Shown here piece by piece: positions 7,015 to 15,595 of a stretch of DNA of 64,000 bases; positions within the stretch are counted from its first letter, which is position 1; each line of letters begins with the position of its first letter. This stretch comes from Aquipuribacter hungaricus (GTDB lineage Bacteria; Actinomycetota; Actinomycetes; Actinomycetales; JBBAYJ01): the NCBI RefSeq assembly GCF_042663885.1, contig NZ_JBHSXV010000001.1, one strand, 5' to 3'. Below the pieces are notes generated by a model. That model saw only the letters and a program-made list of their open reading frames with translations. It was not told where the DNA came from and searched no databases. Both the position numbers and the translations under genes were made by a program.

Positions 7015-9869
7015 CCCCCGTGCCTCCCCGTCACCGTGCCCAGCAGCTGCCGGGCGTACGTCCCCATGCTGCGCCGCCGGAGGTACGAGCGCCGCTCCTC
7101 GTCGATCGCGTCCGCACGGCCGGCGCGCGGGCGCAGCTCGGGCAGCAGCTGCTCGGCCAGCAGCAGCGGCGTCGCTTCGTGCGGCACGCGCACCACGTAC
7201 CCGGGGGCGTCGAGCTCCTCGGCGATGCCGGCCGTGGCCACCGTGGGCACGCCGTGCGCGACGCAGTCGGCAAGGGCGCCGGACACCCCCAGGCGCAGCC
7301 GGCGCAGCTGGACCGCGACGTCGACCGCGAGCAGCCACGTCCGCAGCTCCTCCTCGCCGACGTGCCCGTGGAAGACCGGCCCCCGCGACAGGCCGAGCCG
7401 GCGCGCCATGTCGGTCAGCTGGGTGCGCTCGGCCTCCGCCACCGGGCCGACGAGGTGCAGCACCGGCTCGGCGCCCCAGACCTCGCACCAGCGCGCGGCG
7501 GCCACCAGGTGGTCGGCGCCCTTGGTGCGGACGTCGACCAGGCCGAAGCTGCCGACGACGACCTCGTCGCCCAGGCCCAGCCGCTCCCGGGCGGCCAGGA
7601 CCCGCTCGGCGCCGACGTCGCCGTCCGGCACCGTGTACGGCACGAACGGGACCACGACCGGCTGCACCGGGCCCTCCTCGGCGAGCCGGCGCGCCAGCGG
7701 CTCGGAGTGCACGACGAGCGGGCGGGCGTGCGGGGAGACCTCGGCGAAGCCCAGGCGGGGCAGCAGGTCCGGGGCCAGGAGCGCGCGGTGGAAGTCCTCC
7801 GAGCCGAGCGGGCTGCCGGGCGGGCTGACGAGCACGGTCGTCGCCTCCCAGCCGCGCGAGGCCAGGTACACCTCGAACAGCCGCGAGTCGTGCGCCACCA
7901 CGGGGCCGCCGAAGCAGCGCACGAGCTCCAGGCCCGTGAGGTGCAGCAGGCTGTTGCCCAGCACCGTGACCACGGCGTCGACCGACGGGTCGAGGTACGG
8001 CTCGACCGTGAGCCCGACGACGGGGACGGCCGCCGGGGCGGGGTCCTCGGCCTCGGTGGCGACGACCACGTCGGCCAGGTGCGCGAGCGCGTCGACGGTC
8101 GCGGCGCTGAAGTCGGAGATGCCGCTCACCTGGGGCCGCCACGGGGTGACGAGGACGAGGCGCGGCCGCCGGGCGACCGCGCCGCCGTCGGGACCGGCCC
8201 CGCCGTCAGGCCCGGCCTCGACCTCGGCGACGGGGGGCGCGAGCAGCGCCGTGACCTCCTCGACCACCCGCGCGGCCACGGCGGCCGGGGACGCGAGGTC
8301 GCCGAGGGCCTCCTGCTGGCGGGCGAGCACGCCGGCCCGGTCGGCGAGGACCACCCGGAGGGCGTCGGCGGTGGCGACCGGGTCGCGGCGGCGGGCCAGC
8401 CACACCCCGTCCCCGACGAGCTCGCGGTGGGGGGCGATGTCGCTGGCGACGACCGGGGTGCCGCGGCGCACGGCCTCGGCGACCGGCAGCGAGAAGCCCT
8501 CGGCGACCGAGGTCACGACGGCCACGGTCGCGCCGGCGCACAGCGCCGCGAGCCCCTCGTCGTCCAGGCCGCTGCGCAGGTCGAGCTCCGCGGGGTCGAC
8601 CCCGAGCTCGACGGCCAGGTCCCGGGCGGCGTCCTGCTGGGCGGCGGACAGCCGCCCCACGACGACCAGCCGGCCGAGCGCGGCGCCGCGGGAGCGCGCC
8701 GTGGCGTACGCGGCGACCGCGCAGGGCAGGTCCTTGCGCGGGTCCGCCCCGGTGGGTGCGAGCACGTACGGGCCCGTCACGGCAGGCGGGAGAGCGGGGC
8801 GGGCCGCGGTCCGGGCGGCGGGGTCGCCGAGCGGGTCGGCCACCCCGGTGACCCGCAGCCGGGCGGCGGGCAGCCCGGCCAGCGCGACGAGGTCGGCGGC
8901 GGTCGACCGCGAGATCGGCAGCAGCCGGTCGTAGGCGTGCAGCGCGAGCAGCCGGGCCTCGTACGCGCACCGGGCGCCCTCGTCGGGCAGGTAGCGCCAC
9001 GGCGCCCGGTACGGCACGAGGTCGTAGACGACGGCGGCGGTGCGCACCCACGGGGCGGTGAGCAGCGGCGCGACGACGGTGCTGTCGTCGGTCATCGGCG
9101 ACAGGCCGACGAAGGCGACGACGTCGGCGAGCGGGACGTCGGCGACGTGCGGCACGACCCGGCCGAGCAGGGCGCGGGCGGCGGCGGACAGCTCCCCCGC
9201 GGCCGGGTCGACGAGGCCGACGACCTCGGGAGCGCGGGCGTCGGCGGCCGTCGCGGCGGCGAGGGCGCCCAGCAGCGACAGGGCGTGCTTGCCGACGCCG
9301 CGGGTGTCGTACTCCCCCGTCTGCAGGCAGCGGACGTCGACGACGACCAGGGCCCGCCCGCGGCCCGCACGGCCGGCGACCCGGGCCGGCGCCGCGGGCG
9401 CCGACGGGGTCGCGTCCGGTGCGGGCACCACGGCAGGGCGGAGCCCGCCGGCGACGACGGCCGCGGCCTCCGCCTCCAGCGCCACGGCGAGGGCCGGCAG
9501 GTCGAGCGGCTCGGCGGCGACGACCTCGCGCCGGCGGGCGCGGGCGGCGGTCCGGGCGTCGGCACCGCCCTGGCGCTGGGTGCGCAGCGCGCGCGACAGC
9601 GCGGCGGCCTGCTCGCGCGGCAGCGACGCGACCGGCCACTGGGCCGGGGCGTGCCACGGGGTGCCGGCCGCGGTGGCCCGCTCGTACGCCTCGTCCACGA
9701 CGGCCCGGTCGAGCCCGGGCGGCGGCGGTGGCTCCGGCGGCGTCTCGGGCTCGGGCGGCGGCGGGGGCGGGCGCACCCCGGCGAGCAGCCGGCCCGCCCG
9801 GCGGCGGCCGGCGCCGGCCACCCGGCCGGCCAGGGCACGCGGCCCTGCCGGGGGCTGCGGGCCGGTCAC
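6999..9869 (-). CDS. two-domain (tandem GT4) glycosyltransferase
   Basis: A long protein of 956 residues with two GT-B glycosyltransferase units. The first starts near residue 170 (ALVVVDVRCLQTGEYDTRG) and ends with SVAEGFSLPVAEAVRRGTPVV. The second starts near residue 568 (LVLVTPWRPQVSGISDFS) and has FGLVDVRTKGADHLVAA and a degenerate C-terminal E-x7-E region. Residues 1-100 are proline-rich with no recognised domain. The GTG at 9869 forms a GTGA overlap with the upstream stop. Tandem GT4 fusions often add two consecutive residues or polymerise a repeat. Here it sits between a nucleotide-sugar enzyme and a single GT4, so chain assembly is the best inference. Confidence 0.85.
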   Translation of the reverse strand: MTGPQPPAGPRALAGRVAGAGRRRAGRLLAGVRPPPPPPEPETPPEPPPPPGLDRAVVDEAYERATAAGTPWHAPAQWPVASLPREQAAALSRALRTQRQGGADARTAARARRREVVAAEPLDLPALAVALEAEAAAVVAGGLRPAVVPAPDATPSAPAAPARVAGRAGRGRALVVVDVRCLQTGEYDTRGVGKHALSLLGALAAATAADARAPEVVGLVDPAAGELSAAARALLGRVVPHVADVPLADVVAFVGLSPMTDDSTVVAPLLTAPWVRTAAVVYDLVPYRAPWRYLPDEGARCAYEARLLALHAYDRLLPISRSTAADLVALAGLPAARLRVTGVADPLGDPAARTAARPALPPAVTGPYVLAPTGADPRKDLPCAVAAYATARSRGAALGRLVVVGRLSAAQQDAARDLAVELGVDPAELDLRSGLDDEGLAALCAGATVAVVTSVAEGFSLPVAEAVRRGTPVVASDIAPHRELVGDGVWLARRRDPVATADALRVVLADRAGVLARQQEALGDLASPAAVAARVVEEVTALLAPPVAEVEAGPDGGAGPDGGAVARRPRLVLVTPWRPQVSGISDFSAATVDALAHLADVVVATEAEDPAPAAVPVVGLTVEPYLDPSVDAVVTVLGNSLLHLTGLELVRCFGGPVVAHDSRLFEVYLASRGWEATTVLVSPPGSPLGSEDFHRALLAPDLLPRLGFAEVSPHARPLVVHSEPLARRLAEEGPVQPVVVPFVPYTVPDGDVGAERVLAARERLGLGDEVVVGSFGLVDVRTKGADHLVAAARWCEVWGAEPVLHLVGPVAEAERTQLTDMARRLGLSRGPVFHGHVGEEELRTWLLAVDVAVQLRRLRLGVSGALADCVAHGVPTVATAGIAEELDAPGYVVRVPHEATPLLLAEQLLPELRPRAGRADAIDEERRSYLRRRSMGTYARQLLGTVTGRHGGWSTG

Positions 9870-10825
9870 GACGTGCCTGTCACGGCGGCCGCGGCCCGGT
9901 CGGCCTCGACCATCTCCCCCACGATCTCCTCGAACGTCACCGACGGCTCCCAGCCCAGCACCCGGCGGGCATGCGAGGCGTCCCCCACGAGCGCGACGCT
10001 GTCGACCGGGCGGTAGAACCGCGGGTCGACGACGACGTGGTCCTCCCAGGCGGGCACGCCCGCGGCGGCGAAGGCCGTCGCGACGAGCTCGCGGACGGTG
10101 CGCCCCTGGCCGGTGGCCACGACGAAGTCGTCGGGGGCGTCGGCCTGCGCCATGAGCCGGAGCGCGCGCACGTAGTCCGGGGCCCAGCCCCAGTCCCGGA
10201 CCGCGTCGAGGTTGCCGAGCCGGAGCTCCTGCTGGGCGCCGCGGGCCACGTCCACCGCGCCGCGCGTGATCTTGCGGGTGACGAAGGCGTCCGGCCGCCG
10301 GGGCGACTCGTGGTTGTAGAGCAGCGCCACCGACACGAAGAGCCCCGTGGCGCGGTAGACCCGCGCCAGGTGCCAGGCGTAGGCCTTCGCGGCGCCGTAG
10401 GGCGAGCCCGGCCGCACCGGCGTGGCCTCGTCCTGCGGGCTCACGTCCCCGCCGCCGAACACCTCGGCGCTGGAGGCGACGACCACCCGGGGCGGGGTCT
10501 CCTGGGCGGCGACGGCGCCGAGCAGGCGGGCCACCGCCGCCCCGGTGACGTCGGCGGCCAGCGCCGGCTCGTCCCACGAGCGGGCGACCGAGGACAGCCC
10601 GGCGAGGTGGAAGACGACGTCGGGGCGCGCGCGCCCGAGCAGGGCCGGGAACAGGTCCGGGTCGGACAGGTCCCCGACCTCGACGTCGACCCCGGCCGTG
10701 ACGACCTCGTCGGCGTCGCGCACCAGGCCGGTCACCTGCCACCCCTCGCCGAGCAGCTGCTCGGCGAGGTAGCCGCCGTCCTGGCCCGTGACGCCGGTGA
10801 CGAGCGCGCGCCGTCCCTCTGGCAC
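9866..10825 (-). CDS. GDP-mannose 4,6-dehydratase-like NAD(P)-dependent sugar dehydratase/reductase (second paralogue)
   Basis: A 319-residue short-chain dehydrogenase with VTGVTGQDGGYLAEQLL (Rossmann motif), SSAEVFGGG (catalytic Ser and Glu) and SPYGAAKAYAW (Tyr-x3-Lys). NHESPRRPDAFVTRKITRG and LGNLDAVRDWGWAPDYV are hallmarks of GDP-mannose 4,6-dehydratase rather than of the Rmd reductase. It follows a clearer gmd by 11 bases and lacks that protein's RGQNNPK stretch. It may be a second dehydratase, or may have shifted to reducing GDP-4-keto-6-deoxymannose to GDP-rhamnose; sequence alone cannot decide. The GTG start at 10825 has no strong ribosome site, consistent with translational coupling. 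Confidence 0.8.
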   Translation of the reverse strand: MPEGRRALVTGVTGQDGGYLAEQLLGEGWQVTGLVRDADEVVTAGVDVEVGDLSDPDLFPALLGRARPDVVFHLAGLSSVARSWDEPALAADVTGAAVARLLGAVAAQETPPRVVVASSAEVFGGGDVSPQDEATPVRPGSPYGAAKAYAWHLARVYRATGLFVSVALLYNHESPRRPDAFVTRKITRGAVDVARGAQQELRLGNLDAVRDWGWAPDYVRALRLMAQADAPDDFVVATGQGRTVRELVATAFAAAGVPAWEDHVVVDPRFYRPVDSVALVGDASHARRVLGWEPSVTFEEIVGEMVEADRAAAAVTGTS

Positions 10826-10836
10826 CGTCGTGCCGC

Positions 10837-11820
10837 TCAGGAGGACAGCTTGCGCTGCTCCGCGAGGTCGTTGTCGACCATCATCCGGACCAGCTCCTCG
10901 AACCCGACCTTGGGCGTCCAGCCCAGCGCCTCCTTGGCCTTGGCCGGGTCGCCGATGAGCAGGTCGACCTCGGCCGGGCGGAAGAAGCGGGGGTCCTGGA
11001 CGACCTTGTCCGACCAGTCCTCGATGCCGACGTGGGCAAAGGCGACGTCGAGCAGCTCGCGGATGGAGTGCGTCTCGCCCGTGGCGACGACGTAGTCGTC
11101 GGCCTCGTCCTGCTGGAGCATCCGCCACATCGCGTCGACGTAGTCCCCGGCGAAGCCCCAGTCGCGGCGCGCGTCGAGGTTGCCGAGCGTGATGACGTCC
11201 TGGGTGCCGAGCGCGATCCGGGACACCGCCTGCGTCACCTTGCGGGTGACGAACTCCGGCCCGCGGCGCGGCGACTCGTGGTTGAACAGGATCCCGCTGG
11301 AGGCGTGCATCCCGTAGGACTCGCGGTAGTTGATGGTCATGTAGTGGCCGTAGACCTTGGCCACGCCGTACGGGGAGCGCGGCCACAGCAGCGTGGTCTC
11401 GCGCTGCGGGACCTCCTGCACGCGGCCGAACATCTCCGAGCTGGACGCCTGGTAGAAGCGCACCTTGGCGGGGTCGTCGCCGGAGTACAGGCGGACGGCC
11501 TCGAGCATGTTGAGCACGCCCTTGGCGGTGACCTCGGTCGTCAGGTGGGCGTTCTCCCAGGAGTACGCCACGAAGGAGATCGCGCCGAGGTTGTAGACCT
11601 CGTCCGGGCGCGAGCTCGCCATCGCCCGCATGAGGCTGGAGAGGTCGGTGAGGTCCCCGGTGAGGATCTTCACGTCGGGGACGGTGCTCTCGACGAGCGC
11701 CACCTTGGGGTTGTTCTGGCCGCGGACGAGGCCGTAGACCTCGTAGCCCTTGGAGAGCAGCAGCTCGGCCAGGTACAGGCCGTCCTGGCCCGTGATCCCT
11801 GTGATCAGTGCGCGCGTCAT
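10837..11820 (-). CDS. gmd: GDP-mannose 4,6-dehydratase
   Basis: Converts GDP-D-mannose to GDP-4-keto-6-deoxy-D-mannose, the precursor of GDP-rhamnose, GDP-fucose or GDP-perosamine. The 327 residues show ALITGITGQDGLYLAELLL (NADP Rossmann motif), YGLVRGQNNPK, QASSSEMFG (catalytic Ser/Glu), SPYGVAKVYGHY (Tyr-x3-Lys), NHESPRRGPEFVTRKV and LGNLDARRDWGFAGDYV. All are expected for Gmd, though the protein is some 20 residues shorter than enteric forms. The ATG at 11820 has GAGGA six bases upstream; an ATG at 11826 would leave no spacing. First gene of the leftward operon, divergent from the GT4 operon. A TATTGT element at 11857-11862 on its strand is a possible -10. Confidence 0.92.
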   Translation of the reverse strand: MTRALITGITGQDGLYLAELLLSKGYEVYGLVRGQNNPKVALVESTVPDVKILTGDLTDLSSLMRAMASSRPDEVYNLGAISFVAYSWENAHLTTEVTAKGVLNMLEAVRLYSGDDPAKVRFYQASSSEMFGRVQEVPQRETTLLWPRSPYGVAKVYGHYMTINYRESYGMHASSGILFNHESPRRGPEFVTRKVTQAVSRIALGTQDVITLGNLDARRDWGFAGDYVDAMWRMLQQDEADDYVVATGETHSIRELLDVAFAHVGIEDWSDKVVQDPRFFRPAEVDLLIGDPAKAKEALGWTPKVGFEELVRMMVDNDLAEQRKLSS

Positions 11821-11886
11821 GTCCATCCTCGGTCTGGCGGTCGTCGGAGCGGCCTCACAATAGCCATGACACGACAGGGGGGGTCC

Positions 11887-13020
11887 ATGCGACTTGCCGT
11901 CGACGCCACGCCCCTGCTGGGCCGTCCGTCGGGCATCGGCCGCTACACGAGGAGCCTGCTGGAGGCGCTCGCGCTGCTGCCGGGGGCGCCGGAGCCGGTG
12001 CTCACGCTGTTCAGCCTGCGCGCGCAGGTGCCCGACCCGCCCGACCGCACCTCCCCCGCGCCGCGGCGCCTGCCCGCCCGGCTGCTGCACCCGGCGTGGT
12101 CCCGCACCCCGTGGCCGCCGGTGGAGTGGCTGACCGGCCCGGTGGACGTGTTCCACGCGACCAACTTCGTGCTGCCGCCGACCCGCCGCGCCGCCGGCGT
12201 GGTCACCGTGCACGACCTGAGCTTCGTCCACCACGCCACCACCGTGGACAGCGCCGTCACCGCCTACCGCCGCCTGGTCCCGCGCTCGCTGGAGCGGGCC
12301 GACGCCGTCGTCACCGTCACCCACGCCATGAAGGCGGAGATCTGCGCGGAGTACGGCGTGGCGCCCGACAGCGTCACCGTCGCCCACCTCGGGGTCGACC
12401 CGGGCTGGGCCCTGGCCTCGCCGCCCCCCGCCGCCGGCACGCCCGGCGGGACCCGGCCCGAGGGGCTGCCCGAGCGGTACGTCCTGTTCACCGGCAACCT
12501 CGAGCCGCGCAAGAACCTCGCCACCCTGGTCCGCGCCCACGCCCGGGCCCGCGCCCAGCAGCCGGACGTGCCGCCGCTGGTGCTCGTCGGGCCGCCCGGC
12601 TGGGGCGACGTCTGGGGCGACGCGGCACCCCCCGGCCCGCCGGACGTCGTGCAGCTGGGCTACCTGCCGGAGCCGGTGCTGCGCTCGGTCGTCGCGGGCG
12701 CGTCGGCGCTGGTCATGCCCTCGGTGTACGAGGGGTTCGGGCTGCCCGTGCTGGAGGCGATGGCCTGCCGGACGCCCGTGCTGGCCAGCGACGTCGCCGC
12801 CCTGGCCGAGGTGGCCGGCGGCCACGCCCGCCTCGTCCCGCCCATGGACGAGGACGCCTGGGCGCAGGCCCTCGTGGACCTGCCGGACCCCTCGCCGGAG
12901 CGCCTCGACGCGGCGCGGGAGCACGCGCTGTCCTTCACCTGGGAGGCCACGGCGCGCACCCACCTGGAGGTGTTCAGGTCCGCGGCCGCCCGCCGGGGCA
13001 CCCATAGGATGCCGGGGTGA
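11887..13020 (+). CDS. glycosyltransferase family 4 protein
   Basis: A 377-residue GT-B enzyme. MRLAVDATPLLGRPSGIGRY is the usual N-terminal acceptor-side motif of the mannosyltransferase-like GT4 group. GNLEPRKNLATL and SVYEGFGLPVLEAMACRTPV give the donor-binding loop and E-x7-E motif. The ATG at 11887 follows a G-rich ribosome site. First gene of a six-gene rightward operon (two GT4s, FkbM methyltransferase, Wzm/Wzt exporter) whose members overlap by 1-4 bases or slightly more. It likely transfers a sugar to the growing surface glycan at the cytoplasmic face. Confidence 0.9.
   Translation: MRLAVDATPLLGRPSGIGRYTRSLLEALALLPGAPEPVLTLFSLRAQVPDPPDRTSPAPRRLPARLLHPAWSRTPWPPVEWLTGPVDVFHATNFVLPPTRRAAGVVTVHDLSFVHHATTVDSAVTAYRRLVPRSLERADAVVTVTHAMKAEICAEYGVAPDSVTVAHLGVDPGWALASPPPAAGTPGGTRPEGLPERYVLFTGNLEPRKNLATLVRAHARARAQQPDVPPLVLVGPPGWGDVWGDAAPPGPPDVVQLGYLPEPVLRSVVAGASALVMPSVYEGFGLPVLEAMACRTPVLASDVAALAEVAGGHARLVPPMDEDAWAQALVDLPDPSPERLDAAREHALSFTWEATARTHLEVFRSAAARRGTHRMPG
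13005..13010 (+). promoter_or_regulatory. TAGGAT -10 element, possible internal leaderless promoter
   Basis: TAGGAT ends six bases before the GTG of the FkbM-type gene, inside the end of the preceding GT4 gene. The spacing matches the leaderless start pattern seen at several genes further right, so the operon may have an internal promoter here. Confidence 0.4.
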
Positions 13021-13967
13021 GTGACCTGTCGTTCGTCTCGTACTCCCAGAACGGCGAGGACGTCGTCCTCTGGCGGGCGCTGTCCGGTGTCGCCGGCGGC
13101 CGCTACGTCGAGGTGGGGGGCAACGACCCGACGGTCGACTCCGTCTCCCGCGCGTTCTACGAGCGCGGCTGGTCCGGCGTGGTGCTCGAGCCCGTCGCGG
13201 AGTTCGCCGCCCGCTTCCGCGAGGAGCGCCCGCGCGACACGGTCCTGGAGGCCGCCGCCGGCTCCGGCTCCGGCGAGACCACGCTGCACGTCATCGCCGG
13301 CACGGGGCTGTCCAGCACCGACCCCGAGGTCGCGGCCAGCCAGCGCGCCCGCGGGTGGCAGACCGTGGAGACGGTCGTGCAGCAGGTCCGCCTGGACGAC
13401 GTGCTCGCCGAGCACGTCGGGGAGGGCGAGGACGTGCACTTCCTGCTCGTCGACGTCGAGGGCGCCGAGCGCGAGGTCCTGGGCTCGCTCGACCTGCACC
13501 GCTGGCGCCCGTGGGTGCTCGTCGTCGAGGCCACCGCCCCGTCCACCGACTCCCCCACGCACGAGGCGTGGGAGCACCTGGTCCTCTCCGCGGGCTACCG
13601 CCTCGTCCTGTTCGACGGGCTGTCCCGGTTCTACGTCGCCGACGAGCACGCCGACCTCGCGCCGCGGCTGTCCTACCCGGCCTCGCCGGCGGACGGCGCG
13701 ATCATCCGCCGCGACCAGGTGACCGCCGAGCGGATCGCCAGGCTCGAGGAGGACCTGCGCACGACCGAGCGCGACCTGGTCCGCTGGCGCGGCGTGGCCC
13801 TCAACGGCTGGGCCGGCGTGCAGGGTCACACCGGCACGACGAGCGGCATCGAGGCCGCCGAGCTGCGCGCGGAGATGCAGCGGCTCCAGGCGACGCTGTC
13901 CTGGCGGGTCACCGCGCCGCTGCGCCAGGTCCGCCGCCTGCAGACCGGTCTGGCGCGTCGCCGGTGA
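13017..13967 (+). CDS. FkbM family methyltransferase
   Basis: A 316-residue SAM-dependent methyltransferase-like protein. FVSYSQNGEDVVLWRAL, RYVEVGGNDPTVDSVSRAFY and WSGVVLEPV are the FkbM signatures (ligand loop and Gly-rich SAM motif), and FLLVDVEGAEREVLGSLDL is the conserved C-terminal part of the domain. After residue ~240 come a predicted coiled coil and the tail LSWRVTAPLRQVRR, a short motif common at the ends of actinobacterial glycan-assembly proteins. It overlaps the upstream GT4 and the downstream GT4 by GTGA. It probably O-methylates a sugar residue, perhaps to cap the chain and set its length before Wzt-dependent export. Confidence 0.85.
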   Translation: MSDLSFVSYSQNGEDVVLWRALSGVAGGRYVEVGGNDPTVDSVSRAFYERGWSGVVLEPVAEFAARFREERPRDTVLEAAAGSGSGETTLHVIAGTGLSSTDPEVAASQRARGWQTVETVVQQVRLDDVLAEHVGEGEDVHFLLVDVEGAEREVLGSLDLHRWRPWVLVVEATAPSTDSPTHEAWEHLVLSAGYRLVLFDGLSRFYVADEHADLAPRLSYPASPADGAIIRRDQVTAERIARLEEDLRTTERDLVRWRGVALNGWAGVQGHTGTTSGIEAAELRAEMQRLQATLSWRVTAPLRQVRRLQTGLARRR

Positions 13968-15595
13968 CGGCCACGACCACCGCCGGCACCTCGGGGACCG
14001 CGGGGACCGCCGAGACCGCGGGTAGCGCCTCCCCCGCCGCGCGCCCGCGCACCGAGGCCGAGGCCCGGCGCGACGGGCACGTCGCCGCCGCGGCGTACGG
14101 CCTGCGCCAGCGGCTGCGCGCCGGCCTGGACGCCCTGCAGGTCCCGGTCGAGGACGTCCCGGGCGCCCTGGACCGCCCCGACGGCATCGGGGAGTCCGCG
14201 GGCGTGCTGCTCGACGCGTTCTGCCGCCGGGTCGCCGAGACCGGCGCGGAGGACGAGGTGTGGCTCCTGCTCACCCTCGTGCTCGGCGAGTTCCCCGACG
14301 AGGCGACCGTGCTGGCCACCCGCCGCCGGGTCGTCACCGGCACCCCGGCCGAGACCGCGGTGTTCCTGCTGTCCACGGCGACCGCCACGCGCGGCGCCCG
14401 GCCGGACCTCGGCACCAACGCGGTCGTGCTCCAGGACACCGTGCTGGTCGACGTCGACTTCTGCGCCACCAGCGAGCACCACACCGGCATCCAGCGCGTG
14501 GTCCGCGAGACCGTGCCGCTGTGGGCGGTCCACCACCCGCTCGTCCTCACCGGCTGGTGGTCCGACCGCCCGGCGTACCGGCCGCTGCTGCCGCACGAGG
14601 TGTCCCGGGTCGTGGAGTGGGGCGGCCGCCCGTCGTCCTACCGCGAGCCGGTCGACGCCGCGCAGCCGGACGCGATGCTCGTCCCCTGGCGCTGCCACGT
14701 CGTGCTGCCGGAGACCCCGTCGCCCGACCGCAGCCCGGCCCTCGCCGCCCTCGGCCGGTGCTCCGGCAACCGGCTGTCGCTCGTCGGCTACGACTGCATC
14801 CCCCTGGTGAGCCCCGAGCTCGTCCACCCCGGCATGCCCGACCGCTTCATGGAGTACCTCACGGTGGTCAAGCACAGCCACGCCGTGGCGGGCATCTCCG
14901 CGTCCGCCACGGAGGAGTTCGCCGCCTTCGCCGACATGCTCGGCGCCCAGGGCCTGGACGGTCCCGTGGTGAGCGAGGTGTCGCTGCCCGAGGCGCGCCC
15001 GGCCGGGCAGGCCACCACCGGCGAGGCGACGTCGCTGGGCCGCGAGCACCCGGACGGCCCGCTCGTGGTGTGCATCGGCAGCTTCGAGCCCCGCAAGAAC
15101 CAGGTGAGCGTGCTCCTGGCCGCCGAGCGGCTCTGGCGCGAGGGGCTGCGGTTCCGGCTGCGGTTCATCGGCGGCGGCGGCTACCGCACCGAGTTCGACG
15201 ACCTGCTCGCCCGGCTGCGCGCGGCCGGGCGCTCGGTCGACGTCCTCGTCCAGGCCAGCGACGAGGACCTGCTCGCCTCCTACGAGCAGGCGAGGTTCAC
15301 GGTGTTCGTCAGCTTCCACGAGGGCTACGGCCTGCCCGTGACGGAGTCCCTGGCGCACGGCACGCCCGTGCTCACCACCTCCTACGGCAGCACGGCCGAG
15401 ATCGCGGCGCTGGGCGGCTGCCTGGTCGCCGACCCCCGCGACCACGAGGACGTCCGCGCCCAGATGCACCGGCTGCTCACCGACGACGCCCTCGTGGCCC
15501 GGCTCCAGGATGAGTCCGCCGCGCGGCCGCCCACGAGCTGGGACCGCTACGCCGAGGACACCTGGCGCGTCCTCGTCGAGGAGGTGCAGCCGTGA
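13964..15595 (+). CDS. glycosyltransferase family 4 protein with extended N-terminus
   Basis: A 543-residue protein. The C-terminal ~300 residues are a GT4 domain with GSFEPRKNQVSVLLAAERL and SFHEGYGLPVTESLAHGTPV (E-x7-E). Upstream, DVDFCATSEHHTGIQRVVRE contains a TGIQRVxRE motif also found in the next gene. The first ~150 residues begin with a threonine/glycine/alanine-rich stretch and show no known domain. The start is the GTG at 13964, within a GTGA overlap. With its neighbour it looks like a duplicated pair of transferases that could act in succession on the same chain. Sugar specificity is unknown. Confidence 0.85.
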   Translation: MTATTTAGTSGTAGTAETAGSASPAARPRTEAEARRDGHVAAAAYGLRQRLRAGLDALQVPVEDVPGALDRPDGIGESAGVLLDAFCRRVAETGAEDEVWLLLTLVLGEFPDEATVLATRRRVVTGTPAETAVFLLSTATATRGARPDLGTNAVVLQDTVLVDVDFCATSEHHTGIQRVVRETVPLWAVHHPLVLTGWWSDRPAYRPLLPHEVSRVVEWGGRPSSYREPVDAAQPDAMLVPWRCHVVLPETPSPDRSPALAALGRCSGNRLSLVGYDCIPLVSPELVHPGMPDRFMEYLTVVKHSHAVAGISASATEEFAAFADMLGAQGLDGPVVSEVSLPEARPAGQATTGEATSLGREHPDGPLVVCIGSFEPRKNQVSVLLAAERLWREGLRFRLRFIGGGGYRTEFDDLLARLRAAGRSVDVLVQASDEDLLASYEQARFTVFVSFHEGYGLPVTESLAHGTPVLTTSYGSTAEIAALGGCLVADPRDHEDVRAQMHRLLTDDALVARLQDESAARPPTSWDRYAEDTWRVLVEEVQP

